A program made the translations under genes and the position numbers. A DNA stretch of 34,487 nt. It comes from Desulfamplus sp. (GTDB lineage Bacteria; Desulfobacterota; Desulfobacteria; Desulfobacterales; Desulfobacteraceae). The stretch spans positions 1-34,487 of the forward strand of contig JADFZQ010000032.1 of assembly GCA_015232455.1 (NCBI GenBank), read 5' to 3'. Positions 1 through 9,370 of the stretch are shown piece by piece (the first letter of the stretch is position 1; every line of letters starts with the position of its first letter). The notes beneath the pieces are model-generated. The model worked only from the letters and a program-made list of their open reading frames with translations, made no database searches and was not told the DNA's origin.

Positions 1-568
1 CTAAATCTCTTAACCTGTCAACAATAAGCTGCCATGCACAGTCAAGCTCTTTGTTGATTTCGCATTTACCTTTGCTTGAGCCTCCGCAAGGTCCATTCAT
101 AACACGTTTTGCACATCTTGAGATTGGGCAGATTCCCCCTGTTCTTGCAAGAATACATGCTCCACATGCCTGACAACGCTCTGTCCACATACCTCTTTGT
201 TCATTTGCTCCAAGAAAGCAGGTGTTTACCCCGGGAAGAAGTGGAGTTGAGTGGTATTTTTCTGCTGTAAACTGAACTCCTACTCCGCAAGCAAGAGATA
301 AAATCGCATCATAATTATCAACTATATCTCTTATCTCTTCTAAATATTCATGATCGCATTGACGTTCTAAGGTTCTTTCGTCAATCTTTTTTTCGTTTCC
401 CTCTTTGATAAAGTGCATTCTTAAAGCTGATGCTAAAACCTCAACCTCTTTTTTTCCGCCTGCTTCGCATACTGTAACGCACTCATTACAACCAAGTATG
501 AGAAGTCTCTTGTAATCTTTCACCTCTTGTATAATCTCTTCAATGGGCTTTTTACTTGCTATTATCAT
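1..568 (-). CDS. metV: MetV-like methylene-THF reductase partner subunit, partial at the left edge
   Basis: About 189 residues are visible, beginning MIIASKKPIEEIIQEVKDYK; the C-terminus lies beyond the window. The protein has an N-terminal cysteine pair (CNECVTVC) and a later cysteine-rich part (CQACGACILARTGGICPISRCAKRVMNGPCGG is split over about residues 137-170), the pattern of the MetV / MTHFR C-terminal zinc-finger family. In acetogens MetV pairs with MetF, often with HdrA and MvhD, to reduce methylene-THF to methyl-THF in the Wood-Ljungdahl methyl branch. The start is supported by GAGG 8 bases upstream. metF, hdrA and mvhD lie upstream on the same strand, but two small DUF genes separate metV from mvhD. 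No UGA interrupts the visible part. The role in a MetFV-HdrA-MvhD complex is inferred from context. Confidence 0.85.
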   Translation of the reverse strand, partial: MIIASKKPIEEIIQEVKDYKRLLILGCNECVTVCEAGGKKEVEVLASALRMHFIKEGNEKKIDERTLERQCDHEYLEEIRDIVDNYDAILSLACGVGVQFTAEKYHSTPLLPGVNTCFLGANEQRGMWTERCQACGACILARTGGICPISRCAKRVMNGPCGGSSKGKCEINKELDCAWQLIVDRLRDL

Positions 569-667
569 CTGTAAAACCTCATATTGTTTTTATGAACATT
601 TAATTTTAAAGTATAAAATTGCTTTCATATTTAATATTTAAAGATATAACTAAATAACACAAAGAGT

Positions 668-919
668 TTAAGAAGGAAAACCACCTTCCCATAACTCATA
701 TTCTGAAATATCTATCTCGTCATTCCATGCAACTGAATAACCACCACAATCAACATGAACAAGATCAAATAACGATTTATCTTCAAGCCTTTTAAATATA
801 GGAAACTGAGAAATAAGTTGTTTAACGTCATATTTTTTTATTACTCTGTTATCAAACTCAATTAACAGAATCATATTATCAAGAGGCTCAACTTTTTTCA
901 CTTTTATTGATAAACTCAT
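668..919 (-). CDS. DUF2442 family protein
   Basis: This 83-residue protein shows the DUF2442 pattern: an N-terminal VKKVEPLDNMILLIEFDN strand pair, then YDVKQLI, and a C-terminal VAWNDEIDISEYELWEGG segment typical of the family. It follows the DUF4160 gene by 21 bases, and the two families are very often adjacent. Their molecular role is unsettled; the pairing has been compared to toxin-antitoxin modules, but nothing in this sequence proves that. The pair sits between mvhD and metV, whose products should belong to one complex, so it may be a later insertion into that operon. Confidence is high for the family and low for function. Confidence 0.8.
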   Translation of the reverse strand: MSLSIKVKKVEPLDNMILLIEFDNRVIKKYDVKQLISQFPIFKRLEDKSLFDLVHVDCGGYSVAWNDEIDISEYELWEGGFPS

Positions 920-940
920 AAATACTCGTTTAAATTGTTG

Positions 941-1192
941 TTATTCAAGTGGAGGCAGCTTCTTCAACGTCTTGGTATCCCACATCTTCATGATATCAGG
1001 TGAGTATTGTGAAGCCCATTCTTTGACCAGAGATTGTGCCTTTGCAGGCAAATCACCTTCAATCATGTTTAATGATTGAATATCAAAAATTCCATTATAT
1101 TCATTATAAACAGCATGAAAGTGTGGAGGATTGTGTTCTCTGGTAAAGAATATTTTTATTATAATGCCGTAGAATCTTGTTATTTCTGGCAT
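941..1192 (-). CDS. DUF4160 family protein
   Basis: The product starts MPEITRFYGIIIKIFF and carries the DUF4160 hallmark EHNPPHFHA, with a C-terminal helix (QSLVKEWASQYSPDIMKMWD). I chose the ATG at 1192, giving 83 residues, rather than an in-frame ATG at 1210. Family members begin with MP.I.RFYG, a GAGAG lies upstream of the inner start, and no ribosome site precedes the outer one. DUF2442 follows directly. The HNPPHFH motif resembles a metal or nucleic-acid site, but the family has no settled function. Together the two genes split mvhD from metV. Confidence 0.82.
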   Translation of the reverse strand: MPEITRFYGIIIKIFFTREHNPPHFHAVYNEYNGIFDIQSLNMIEGDLPAKAQSLVKEWASQYSPDIMKMWDTKTLKKLPPLE

Positions 1193-1266
1193 AAAACAAA
1201 TCGCTCTCAAATGTTTATTTATACTTTATTTAACTAATAGAATTACGTTGAATTTAAAATTATCTT

Positions 1267-1794
1267 TTAAGCCGCCTTCTTTTTCGCCTGAAGTGCCACC
1301 TTAACAGGATTTGGTCCAAGCTCGCGGATTTTTTTATCCATCTCAATGGAGTATTGAGCAAAAAGAGGTCCCTCTCCAGAAGATAGATTGAACATTTTAA
1401 CTCTTCCTCCTCCTACCCCGATTGTATCAAGAATTTTTGCAGCCTGCTCAACTCTCTTTCTTGCACGGAAATTGCCACTTTTAAAATGGCAGTCGCCCTC
1501 CATGCAACCAACTACATAGACACCATCTGCCCCTTTTTCAAATGCCCGCAAAATATGAATCACATCAATCTTGCCAGTGCATGGAAGACGAACAATTCTA
1601 AAATTTGGAGGACACTTCAATCTCATCGAACCTGCCAGGTCCGCAGCAGAGTATCCTCAATAGTTACAGCAAAAAGCAAGAATTAACGGCTCAAAATCAA
1701 TTGCATCAGTATCTGATTTAACATGAACTTCACTAACTGGTGCAACTGGTTTACAACAAGCAGAATCAGCCTCAGTCTTTACATCATTTGTCAT
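1267..1794 (-). CDS. mvhD: MvhD-like iron-sulfur subunit, selenocysteine-containing
   Basis: The [2Fe-2S] delta subunit of methyl-viologen-type hydrogenase passes electrons to HdrA. The full reading is 175 residues if UGA at 1657-1659 is selenocysteine (residue 46). The motif reads FCCNY-U-GYSAADLAGS, where the family has FCCNWC-x-YAGADLAG. Further on are RIVRLPCTGKIDV, GADGVYVVGCMEGDCHF and SGNFRARKR. The start ATG at 1794 lies one base beyond the hdrA stop, with a GGAGGGGG ribosome site inside the hdrA end. Without recoding, only a 119-residue piece from 1626 would be called, lacking the conserved N-terminal cysteines. A SECIS-like stem-loop follows the UGA. Methanogen VhuD is a known selenoprotein homologue. 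Residues 1-35 are a non-conserved extension. Confidence 0.9.
1628..1642 (-). promoter_or_regulatory. Candidate bacterial SECIS stem-loop of mvhD
   Basis: Fourteen bases after the UGA the mRNA can form a 6-bp stem, GGACCU with AGGUUC (one G-U pair), closing a GGC loop. The loop starts about 21 bases after UGA and its first base is G, as expected for bacterial SECIS elements. A competing stem, CUGC with GCAG, overlaps it. The prediction is by eye. Confidence 0.6.
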
Positions 1795-1795
1795 A

Positions 1796-4700
1796 TTAGA
1801 TTACCCCCTCCAGCAAGGATTCCACCTTACTTAGCAATTGATTATCCTCATACCAGTTGAGTTTTATTGTTTTTGCAGGACACTCTGATGCACAAACTCC
1901 ACACCCATGACAGAGAGCTGGATCAATGTAGCTTACACCCTCTTCATTGATTCTTGGCACATTATATGGACATGAACGAACACAGATAAGGCAAGATGCA
2001 CAGTTATCCTGATTTACCTCAGCCGTAACAGCAGAGAGCGTAAGCTGCGTTTGCGATAGGAATGTTGTTGCTCTTGATGCAGCAGCCATAGCCTGAACTA
2101 TTGTCTCTGTTATAAGTTTTGGACTGTGTGCTGTTCCGCAGATAAAAATACCCTCTGTAGCTGCTTCAACAGGTCTTAGCTTAACATGAGCCTCAATAAA
2201 GAAACCTTCGCTGTTGCGATTGGTTTTTAGAATTGTTGCAAGCTCCTCAGTATCAGCAGCTTGAACTCCAGCACTTAAAGTTACAAGGTCAGCGTCAACA
2301 GAGACCTTTCTTCCAAGAACATGGTCAGTAAATGTTACAGTAAGAGTATCGCTTCCATCACTATTTTTCTCAACAACAGGTGGATTATCAGGAGTAAATC
2401 TAAAAAAGAGAACGCCTTTTTTTCTTGCCTCAGTGTAATACTCTTCAAGCATTGAATACATTCTCATATCTCTGTAGAGAATAAACACATCAGCATCAGG
2501 ATTCAGCTCTTTTATGTGCAGAGCATTTTTAACAGCACCTTGACAGCAGACTCTTGAGCAATTGGGATTCTTGTCGTTTCTTGAACCAACACACTGAATC
2601 ATCACAACCTGATTTAAGTCATCTGCCCCGTCTTCTTCCAAATGCCGACCAAGTTCAAGCTGTGTTACAACCCTATCACTCTTTTTATAGAAATATTCAT
2701 TATCAAGAGGTTCATACTCGTTTGCACCAGTTGCAATAATCAGAACGCCATGCTCGATTTTACGCTCATACATACCAGGACCTACTAAAACTTCTGTAGT
2801 AAAGTTGCCTTTATATCCTGTAAAATCAACAATCAAGGACTGCTTTAAAACCTGAATCTTTGAGTGTGATTCAACCTCTGCTGCAAGTTTTTTCACATAT
2901 TCGCGTATATTTGCCCCTTCAATGGTTTTGTAGAGTTTATTGGCAAGACCGCCAAGTTGAGCCTCTTTTTCAATTAGCACAACATCAAAACCTTGATCAG
3001 CAAGACCCTTTGCAGCAGTCATACCAGCCACACCGCCGCCAATTACCAAAGCACGAACAACTACTGTAATCTTCTTTTCATGCAGAGGCTGTAGGGTTGC
3101 TGCTCTTGCAACTGCCATTCTGACCAAATCTTTTGCTTTGTTTGTTGCTTTTTCTGGTTCATGAAAGTGCATCCATGAGTTTTGATTACGAATATTTGCC
3201 ATTTCAAAGAGATATTTGTTAAGCCCGCTCTTTTCTAAGGTATCCATAAAAATAGGCTCATGGGTCTTTGGTGTGCAGGAGGCTACAACTACGCGGTTAA
3301 GTTTCTGTTCAGTTATGATGGCTTTCATGTTGTCTTGGGCATCTTGTGAACAGGTAAAGAGATTTTCGCCAACATAAGCAACTCCTGGAAGTGTAGCCGC
3401 GTAATTAGAGACAGCCTCAACATCAACAATTCCAGCAATGTTAATTCCGCACTTGCAGACAAACACGCCAATTCTTGGCTCTTCTCCTGTAACGTCTCTT
3501 TCTTCAACAACTTCAACGCTTTTTGTGCAGCTATTTCTTGCCTGAATTAACTGGACTCCAGCAGCACAAGCTGCACCGCTTGCCTCAGTAACTGATGATG
3601 GAATATCTTTTGGACCTTGGAAAACTCCAGATACAAATACACCGGGTCTTGTGGTGGCAAGTGGATTAAAGGTTGAGGTTTTTGCAAATCCATATTTATC
3701 AAGCTCAACACCAATACTTCTTGCCAAAGCACGGTTCTCTTCTGGAACAACAAGACCCACAGAGAGAACAACCATGTCAAACTCTTCTTTTTGAATATTG
3801 CCAGCTTCATCAACATAGTTAAGGATAAGATTGCCAGTTTCTCTTACCTCATCAATAGAGTGGACACGAGATTTGACAAACCTGACCTTCTGCTCATCTC
3901 TTGCTCTGATGTAATATTTTTCATAATCTTTGCCAAAGGTTCGCATATCCATATTAAAGATTGCACAGTCAAGCTCATGGTGTGAATGCTCTTTTGCAAT
4001 CATGGCGTCTTTTACAGCATACATGCAGCAAACTGATGAACAGTAGCCATTACCGCATTTGTTGTTATCACGAGAACCTATACATTGCAGCCATGCGATC
4101 TTTTCAGGCTCTTTTTCGTCAGATGGACGAACAAGATGACCCATTGTTGGACCGCCAGCACTCAAAATTCGCTCAAACTCAAGGCTTGTCATAACATTGG
4201 GTGAGCGTTTATACATATAAATATCGCTCAATTTTGACGGATCAAAAGGACGGCTTCCAGATGTCATAATAACAGAACCAACAGAGAGGTCTTTGTAAAC
4301 CACCTGCTGACAGTGATCAATTGCACCTGCAAGACACGCCTCAACACACTGATAGCACTCTGAGCAGATACCGCAGGCAAGACATCTTGTTGCCTCTTGA
4401 ACAATCGCCTCCTCTGGCAGACCACAGGTAACTTCGCAGAAATTGCCTTCACGCTCTGCAACGGCTATTTTGCTCGGATTAATTCTTGGACGTGGTTTTT
4501 GTTTTAAAACTTCTGTTAAATCTGGTTTTTCATAATCAAGCTCTTTTTTATGTGCTTGAGATAATTTATCAATAACCTCTTGTGATTTTAAATCTTCTCC
4601 TTGTATGAATCTGTGCATACTATCTGCTGCCTGTTTGCCAGAGGCAACAGCGTCAACAACTGATCTTGGTCCATAAAAGACATCGCCACCAGCAAAGACC

Positions 4701-6352
4701 CAAGGAATTGGAGTTTGCAAAGTTACAGGATCAGCAGAAAGCCCGCCTCTTGGAGTAACAGCAATCTCTTGAGATTTTGCAAACTCAAGTTCAGCCATCT
4801 GACCAATCGCAACTATAACATAGTCAGCATCAATGGTGATAAGGTCTGTTTCGTCATACTGAGGGTTAAATCTGCCCTGCTCATCAAAAACCGCTGTGCA
4901 TTTTTTAAATTCCACACCCCCTACAAAACCGTTATTACCTGAATTTGAACCATCTTTTTCAATAAACCTTACAGGTCCACGGCTATTTACAATCTTAACC
5001 TTTTCCTCAAGAGCCTCTTCAACCTCATAATCCCAAGCAGGCATTTTGACCCGCTCTTCTAAGCAGACCATTGTAACGTCTTTTGAGCCAAGTCTTCTTG
5101 CAGTTAGAGCAACGTCAACAGCCACATTACCGCCGCCAATTACAATAACCTTTCCTAACAGAGGCTCACAGCTTGTTGTTAAAGGCTCACCTCTCTCATT
5201 TCTTGCCTCACAGTTATGAAGAGCTGCTTCTCTTAAAAAATTTACACCTTTGAGAACTCCTTGCAGATTTTCTCCCTGAACACCAAGCCCTCGGCTTCCA
5301 TGAAGTCCAGTTGCGAGAAATAGAGTGCTGTAACCATCATTTTTAAGAGACTCAAGAGTTATATCCTTTCCAAACTCCACATTGGTTTTAATCTCAACAC
5401 CCATAGCTTCAATAACTCTGATTTCTCTTTGAAGCTCTCTGTCTGGCAGACGATATTCAGGAATACCAACTGCCATCATGCCGCCTTTTACAGGCAATTT
5501 TTCAAAGACAGTTACTCTATAGCCTTTTTTCGCCATGTAGTAGGCAGCAGTTAAACCAGCAGGACCAGAACCAACAATTGCAACTTTTTGGTCTCTTGAC
5601 TCTTCAACTTTTGGAATATAAGGCGATTCAGAGGCAAAATCAGTATCAGCTAAAAATCTGTGAAGATATTGGATTGCAAGAGGTTCTTCAACATCTCCTC
5701 TTGTGCAGATTCCTTCGCATGGATGATGACAAACCCTTCCGCAAGCTCCGGGAAAAGGATGTTCATCTTTAAATAGTTTAAGAGCTTCTTTATATTTTCC
5801 TTGATTTATCAAGGCGACAAAACCTTGAATACTTACGTGGGCAGGGCATGTTGCCTTACATGGGGCAGTTGATCGTTTAGAAATACCGTAAGCTCCGGGG
5901 ATTGCTTGCTCATACTGTTTAAATGCAGCTTTACGCATGGCAAGTCCTTGATTGTGTTCACTTGGGAAACTTATAGGACAAACTTTGGCACATTCTCCGC
6001 AGCTTGTGCATTTGGATATATCAATAAAACGTGGTTTCTGCTTTATACGTGCAGTAAAATTGCCTTGTTCACCATCAAGGGCAATAAGTTCTGTATTTGT
6101 TAATAACTCAATATTTAGATGCCGGCCGACCTCGACCAGTTTGGGAGAGATGACTCACATTGTGCAGTCATTTGTGGGGAATGTCTTATCAAGCTGTGCC
6201 ATCATCCCCCCGATGGCATAGGATTTTTCTACGAGATATACATAATAACCTGAATTTGCAAGATCAATGGCAGACTGCATTCCGGCAATACCACCGCCAA
6301 GAACCATGACCGACCCAGCAAGATTATCATTTACAATTGCATTTTCAGCCAT
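1796..6352 (-). CDS. hdrA: HdrA-like electron-bifurcating flavoprotein with GltD-type NAD(P)H module, selenocysteine-containing
   Basis: The full reading is 1518 residues if UGA at 6155-6157 is selenocysteine 66. Order: FAD fold with GGGIAG (19-24); [17 protein letters not shown] (58-74), where HdrA proteins have NDCSMC; a CxxCxxCxxxCP cluster (115-126); a GltD/Fer4_20 part (about 165-235) with FAD motif GSGPAG (about 261) and NAD(P)H motif GGGNVA (about 407); cysteines at about 657-673; the rest of the first HdrA unit; a second HdrA-like unit with CKCGINI and GGGVAG but no NDC motif; and two C-terminal [4Fe-4S] motifs (1451-1491). A role moving electrons between NAD(P)H, ferredoxin and the MetFV/MvhD partners is likely. 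The start has AAGGAG 6 bases upstream. The parts before and after UGA are in one frame with no other stop. Ignoring UGA would give a 65-residue peptide and a 1380-residue protein. Confidence 0.92.
6122..6139 (-). promoter_or_regulatory. Candidate bacterial SECIS stem-loop of hdrA
   Basis: Fifteen bases after UGA the mRNA forms a 6-bp stem, CUGGUC with GGCCGG (G-U pairs allowed), around a GAGGUC loop. The loop begins about 22 bases after UGA with G first, which fits bacterial SECIS spacing. The prediction is by eye. Confidence 0.65.
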
Positions 6353-6414
6353 TTAATTCTCCTTACCCTATCTTTATGCTACCTGTTGAAACAATTTTTG
6401 TATGATTGGTTGAA

Positions 6415-6532
6415 AGATTTGACAACATTTGAAAATTTACAGCCCAGAGCTGAAACTCAGGGCTAATTTTTACCCAAGCCCGCTTAAGCGGGCTTTTTTT
6501 ATGGGTCAGCCGAGGGCTTCAGCCCAACGGCT
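6415..6532. repeat. Cluster of short palindromes between metF and hdrA
   Basis: Three hairpins lie in the 231-base gap: AGCCC-A-GAG/CTC-A-GGGCT (6441-6464); a perfect 20-base palindrome with arms AAGCCCGCTT/AAGCGGGCTT (6476-6495) followed by a T run on the plus strand; and AGCCG-A-GGGCT/AGCCC-AA-CGGCT (6508-6532). A half-copy, AGATTTGACAAC, of the palindrome found complete at 12005 and 24484 is at 6415-6426. The flanking genes are on the minus strand, where no U-run follows the strongest stem, so a simple terminator does not explain the array. REP-like repeats or mRNA processing sites are possible. Confidence 0.6.
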
Positions 6533-6583
6533 TAAGGATTAATTAATAAAAAACTAATTTATGACCTTTAATAATACAGTATC

Positions 6584-7468
6584 TTAACCGTTAAGACCTT
6601 CCATTACACCAAGAATTTCAGGCAGTTTATGCTCCCATCCAAGCGTTGAGACATTGACTCCGCCATACCCTTCAACCTTTACAGATTGAATAAGCTCTCT
6701 TGCAATTTTGGTGCACTCTTTGATCTTATCAGGTGCGTTTAAAACTCTATCAACAATAGTTGAAGGCATATTTACCTGATTGACATTTCTTGCCATATAT
6801 CTTGCCATACCAAGAGATTTTAAGAGAAGCACTGTGGGGAAAATCTTGACATGGCTTTTTTCAGCAGTTTTTAAGAAAGGCTGGGTCATTGAAAATTCAA
6901 AAAGAGGCTGGGTTACAAAAAAAGAGACACCAGCATCAATCATCTTTTTCATTTTATCTAACTCATTTTCACGATCAGCCCCGCGAAGGCAAGTATTAAG
7001 AGTAGAACCTTTTAAGAAATCAGGTTTACCCGCAAGTTCAACACCTGCCATATCGCGTCCGTTCTCCATACTTTTTAAACCTTTTAAGAAATCTTCTAAA
7101 GTAACATCATAAACAGCTTTTGCAGTGTGGTGATCTCCGAAACTTGGGTCTTCGCCAGTTACTGCCATAAGTGTATTGATACCACAAGCAGAAGCGGCTA
7201 AAACATCTCCTTGGAGAGCAAGTCTGTTTCTATCTCTGCAACTGACCTGTATAACAGTATCAAGACCTTTTTTCTGTAATATAAGTGCAGCACCAAGAGA
7301 ACTCATACGCATTACAGCATTGCCCATTTCAGGAACAAGGAACGCATCAGCAACCCCTTTAACATTTACTGCATTTTTCACCATTGATGAAACATCTGTC
7401 CCTTTAGGCGGTTCAATCTGCACAAGACAGGCGAATTCACCAGCTTCAAACTTTTTTCTAAACTGCAT
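6584..7468 (-). CDS. metF: Methylenetetrahydrofolate reductase
   Basis: This 294-residue protein matches the compact bacterial/acetogen MetF TIM barrel. Landmarks are the early QIEPPKGTD (the catalytic-glutamate segment), CRDRNRLALQGDVLAASACG, the flavin-binding VTGEDPSFGDH, and VSFFVTQPLFE, the family's FxxTQ.xF motif. It reduces 5,10-methylene-THF to 5-methyl-THF, or the reverse when the pathway runs oxidatively. The gene heads the minus-strand set with hdrA, mvhD and metV, which suggests that its flavin gets electrons from the HdrA/MvhD partners rather than directly from NADH. The start is supported by GGAGGTG 6 bases upstream. A 231-base hairpin-rich gap separates it from hdrA. Confidence 0.95.
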   Translation of the reverse strand: MQFRKKFEAGEFACLVQIEPPKGTDVSSMVKNAVNVKGVADAFLVPEMGNAVMRMSSLGAALILQKKGLDTVIQVSCRDRNRLALQGDVLAASACGINTLMAVTGEDPSFGDHHTAKAVYDVTLEDFLKGLKSMENGRDMAGVELAGKPDFLKGSTLNTCLRGADRENELDKMKKMIDAGVSFFVTQPLFEFSMTQPFLKTAEKSHVKIFPTVLLLKSLGMARYMARNVNQVNMPSTIVDRVLNAPDKIKECTKIARELIQSVKVEGYGGVNVSTLGWEHKLPEILGVMEGLNG

Positions 7469-7779
7469 AGATGCACCTCCGAAAAAGCGGTTCGGTTAAT
7501 AGATTTTAAGATTTTTATTAAAAAACAGAAATTATGAAAAACAAATAGAAGCTATAAAAAACAAACAGAATTTGTGAAAAAGAAAACAGGATATCTAATA
7601 TAACACAAATAAATTATACATATATACAACTGTGCATAAACATATCGCTTGCCAAAATCTACGAAATGAGCATTTGCTTTAAATCGGTGAGATAAGGAAC
7701 ATATTTGATAGCTAATTAGCATTGAGCAATCAAAAAGTCAAAAATATTTTTTAAGTAATTATTTCTATAAGTTACTATA
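7469..7779. other. Non-coding gap between der and metF
   Basis: This is 311 bases without a credible gene. Positions 7521-7590 hold about four degenerate A-rich units of roughly 17-21 bases (AAAAACAGAAATTATG, AAAAACAAATAGAAGC, AAAAAACAAACAGAATT and a fourth variant). Any metF promoter should lie here on the minus strand; a TATAAT-like hexamer near 7611-7616 (minus) has no convincing -35 partner. No RNA gene is recognised. Confidence 0.5.
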
Positions 7780-9258
7780 TTATTCTATTTTTTGGAAATT
7801 AAATTTTGTCTCTCTTGCTTTTTTTCGCTGCTGCTGAATTGAACGCTCTTTTTCTCTTTTTACGGTTTTACGCTGTTTTTTCTCAGCATATCTCTTATTA
7901 GCAGGTGTATTTGGAACCTTATCCGAAAAATCGATCTTTCCAGTTCTTTCACGGAAATATAGGTTTATCGGAGTTTTTTCAAGTCCTGCAAATTCGCGTA
8001 TTTGATTTAGTAGATAACGTTTATATGAAAAGTGTACAGCATCTGGATAGTTGACAAAACAGACAATTGTAGGTGGTTTAACTGATACTTGAGTTGAATA
8101 GTAGAATTTAAGCCTCTTTCCCTTGTGAAGAGGTGGTTCAGACCTAAAAACTGCATTTGTAATTATACGATTTAAAAGAGCTGTGCTAATTCTGTTGGAG
8201 TATTCTTTATAAACACTTTCAACCATATCAAGGATTTTATGGGTTCTTAAACCTGTTTTTGCAGAAATAGTTATTGCAGGTGCAAAAGATAAAAATTTTG
8301 ATTGAATACGGAGAGATTCGAGAAATTTTTTCTGATCTTTTTCATCTTTATCAACAATATCCCATTTATTGAGCAAAAATATTGCTCCGCAGCCTCTATC
8401 TTGAGCATATCCTGCAATAGTTATATCTTGATCTGTTATACCTTCGCTTGCATCAATTAAGATAAGAGCAACATCACAATCATCTAAACTTTGAAGTGAT
8501 TTTATGATTGAGAATTTCTCAATTTTTTCTGTAACTTTACCTTTACGCCGTATTCCTGCTGTATCAATCAATTTGAACCGCCGCTCGTTATGTTCAATAG
8601 TTAATGAGACAGAATCTCTTGTTGTTCCTGCCTGTTCGCTAACCATAAGACGCTCTTCTCCAAATAGTTTATTTACAAGAGAGGACTTGCCAACATTAGG
8701 GCGACCAGCAACTGCAATGCAAATTTCCTCTTTAGAATCATCAACGTCAATATCTGGTTCATAGAGAGGGAAAAGTGTAACCATTTCATCAAGAAAATCA
8801 TCTATACCCAAACCATGTTCTGCAGAAACTGGGTAAAATTTATCAATACCAAGTGAATAAAACTCTGAAATATTATTATGCTGACTTGGATTTTCAATTT
8901 TATTTATGAGGTAAAATATACTCTTTTTAGAACGCCTTAAAATATCTGCAAGGTCTCGGTCAAAAGGGGAGATTCCAGATTTTCCATCAAGAACAAAAAC
9001 AACGACATCAGCTTCACTAACAGCTATTTCCACATGCTGCCTTATCTCGGCTGAAAAAAAATCGTCATCCGAAAGGAGAAATCCACCAGTATCAACAAGT
9101 GTAAACTCTTTGTCATTCCACACAGCATCTGCGTAATGTCTATCACGGGTAACACCTGGAAAATTATCAACTAATGCCTTTTTAGATCGGGTAATTCTAT
9201 TAAAAAGAGTTGATTTACCAACATTGGGACGTCCCACAAGGGCAACAACTGGCTTCAT
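7780..9258 (-). CDS. der: Ribosome biogenesis GTPase Der (EngA)
   Basis: The protein has 492 residues with two GTPase domains in tandem and a C-terminal KH-like domain, the Der layout. Domain 1: GRPNVGKSTLF (8-18), PGVTRDR, DTGG, and NKIE where NKxD is usual. Domain 2: GRPNVGKSSL, AGTTRDS, DTAGIRRKGKV, and NKWD. The C-terminus is strongly basic (KKQRKTVKREKERSIQQQRK), longer than in many Der proteins and suited to rRNA contact. Der acts in assembly of the 50S ribosomal subunit. GGAGA lies about 12 bases before the start. Confidence 0.97.
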   Translation of the reverse strand: MKPVVALVGRPNVGKSTLFNRITRSKKALVDNFPGVTRDRHYADAVWNDKEFTLVDTGGFLLSDDDFFSAEIRQHVEIAVSEADVVVFVLDGKSGISPFDRDLADILRRSKKSIFYLINKIENPSQHNNISEFYSLGIDKFYPVSAEHGLGIDDFLDEMVTLFPLYEPDIDVDDSKEEICIAVAGRPNVGKSSLVNKLFGEERLMVSEQAGTTRDSVSLTIEHNERRFKLIDTAGIRRKGKVTEKIEKFSIIKSLQSLDDCDVALILIDASEGITDQDITIAGYAQDRGCGAIFLLNKWDIVDKDEKDQKKFLESLRIQSKFLSFAPAITISAKTGLRTHKILDMVESVYKEYSNRISTALLNRIITNAVFRSEPPLHKGKRLKFYYSTQVSVKPPTIVCFVNYPDAVHFSYKRYLLNQIREFAGLEKTPINLYFRERTGKIDFSDKVPNTPANKRYAEKKQRKTVKREKERSIQQQRKKARETKFNFQKIE

Positions 9259-9290
9259 TATATTTTATAATCTCCATATTTAATGTGTAT

Positions 9291-9321
9291 AGATTTGAAA
9301 CTCTTAATAAGTTTCAAATCT
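9291..9321. repeat. 31-base palindrome between der and the hemerythrin-like gene
   Basis: Twelve-base perfect arms, AGATTTGAAACT and AGTTTCAAATCT, flank a 7-base loop (CTTAATA). It starts with the same AGATTTGA core as the palindromes at 12005 and 24484. It could stabilise or terminate the hemerythrin transcript, but no strong U-run follows on either strand. Confidence 0.6.
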
Positions 9322-9370
9322 TAAATTTCAATCTTAAGCCAATCAAAACTAAAAAATTAGTAGCAGAAAA

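Noticed and set aside
1486-1686. Plus-strand open frame of 66 residues over mvhD
   Set aside because: It is antisense to the conserved MvhD cysteine motifs, has no family resemblance and no ribosome site.
6155-6157. Reading the hdrA UGA as a true stop giving a split or decayed gene
   Set aside because: It replaces a conserved Cys exactly, the frame is open on both sides with no other damage, a SECIS-like loop follows, and mvhD shows the same feature.
5906-6221. Plus-strand open frames of 65 and 89 residues across the hdrA UGA region
   Set aside because: They lie antisense to a segment that encodes a continuous HdrA motif on the minus strand, with no ribosome site or recognisable domain.
7521-7590. 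CRISPR-like array in the A-rich repeated stretch upstream of metF
   Set aside because: The units are degenerate, about 17-21 bases, without constant repeats or distinct spacers.
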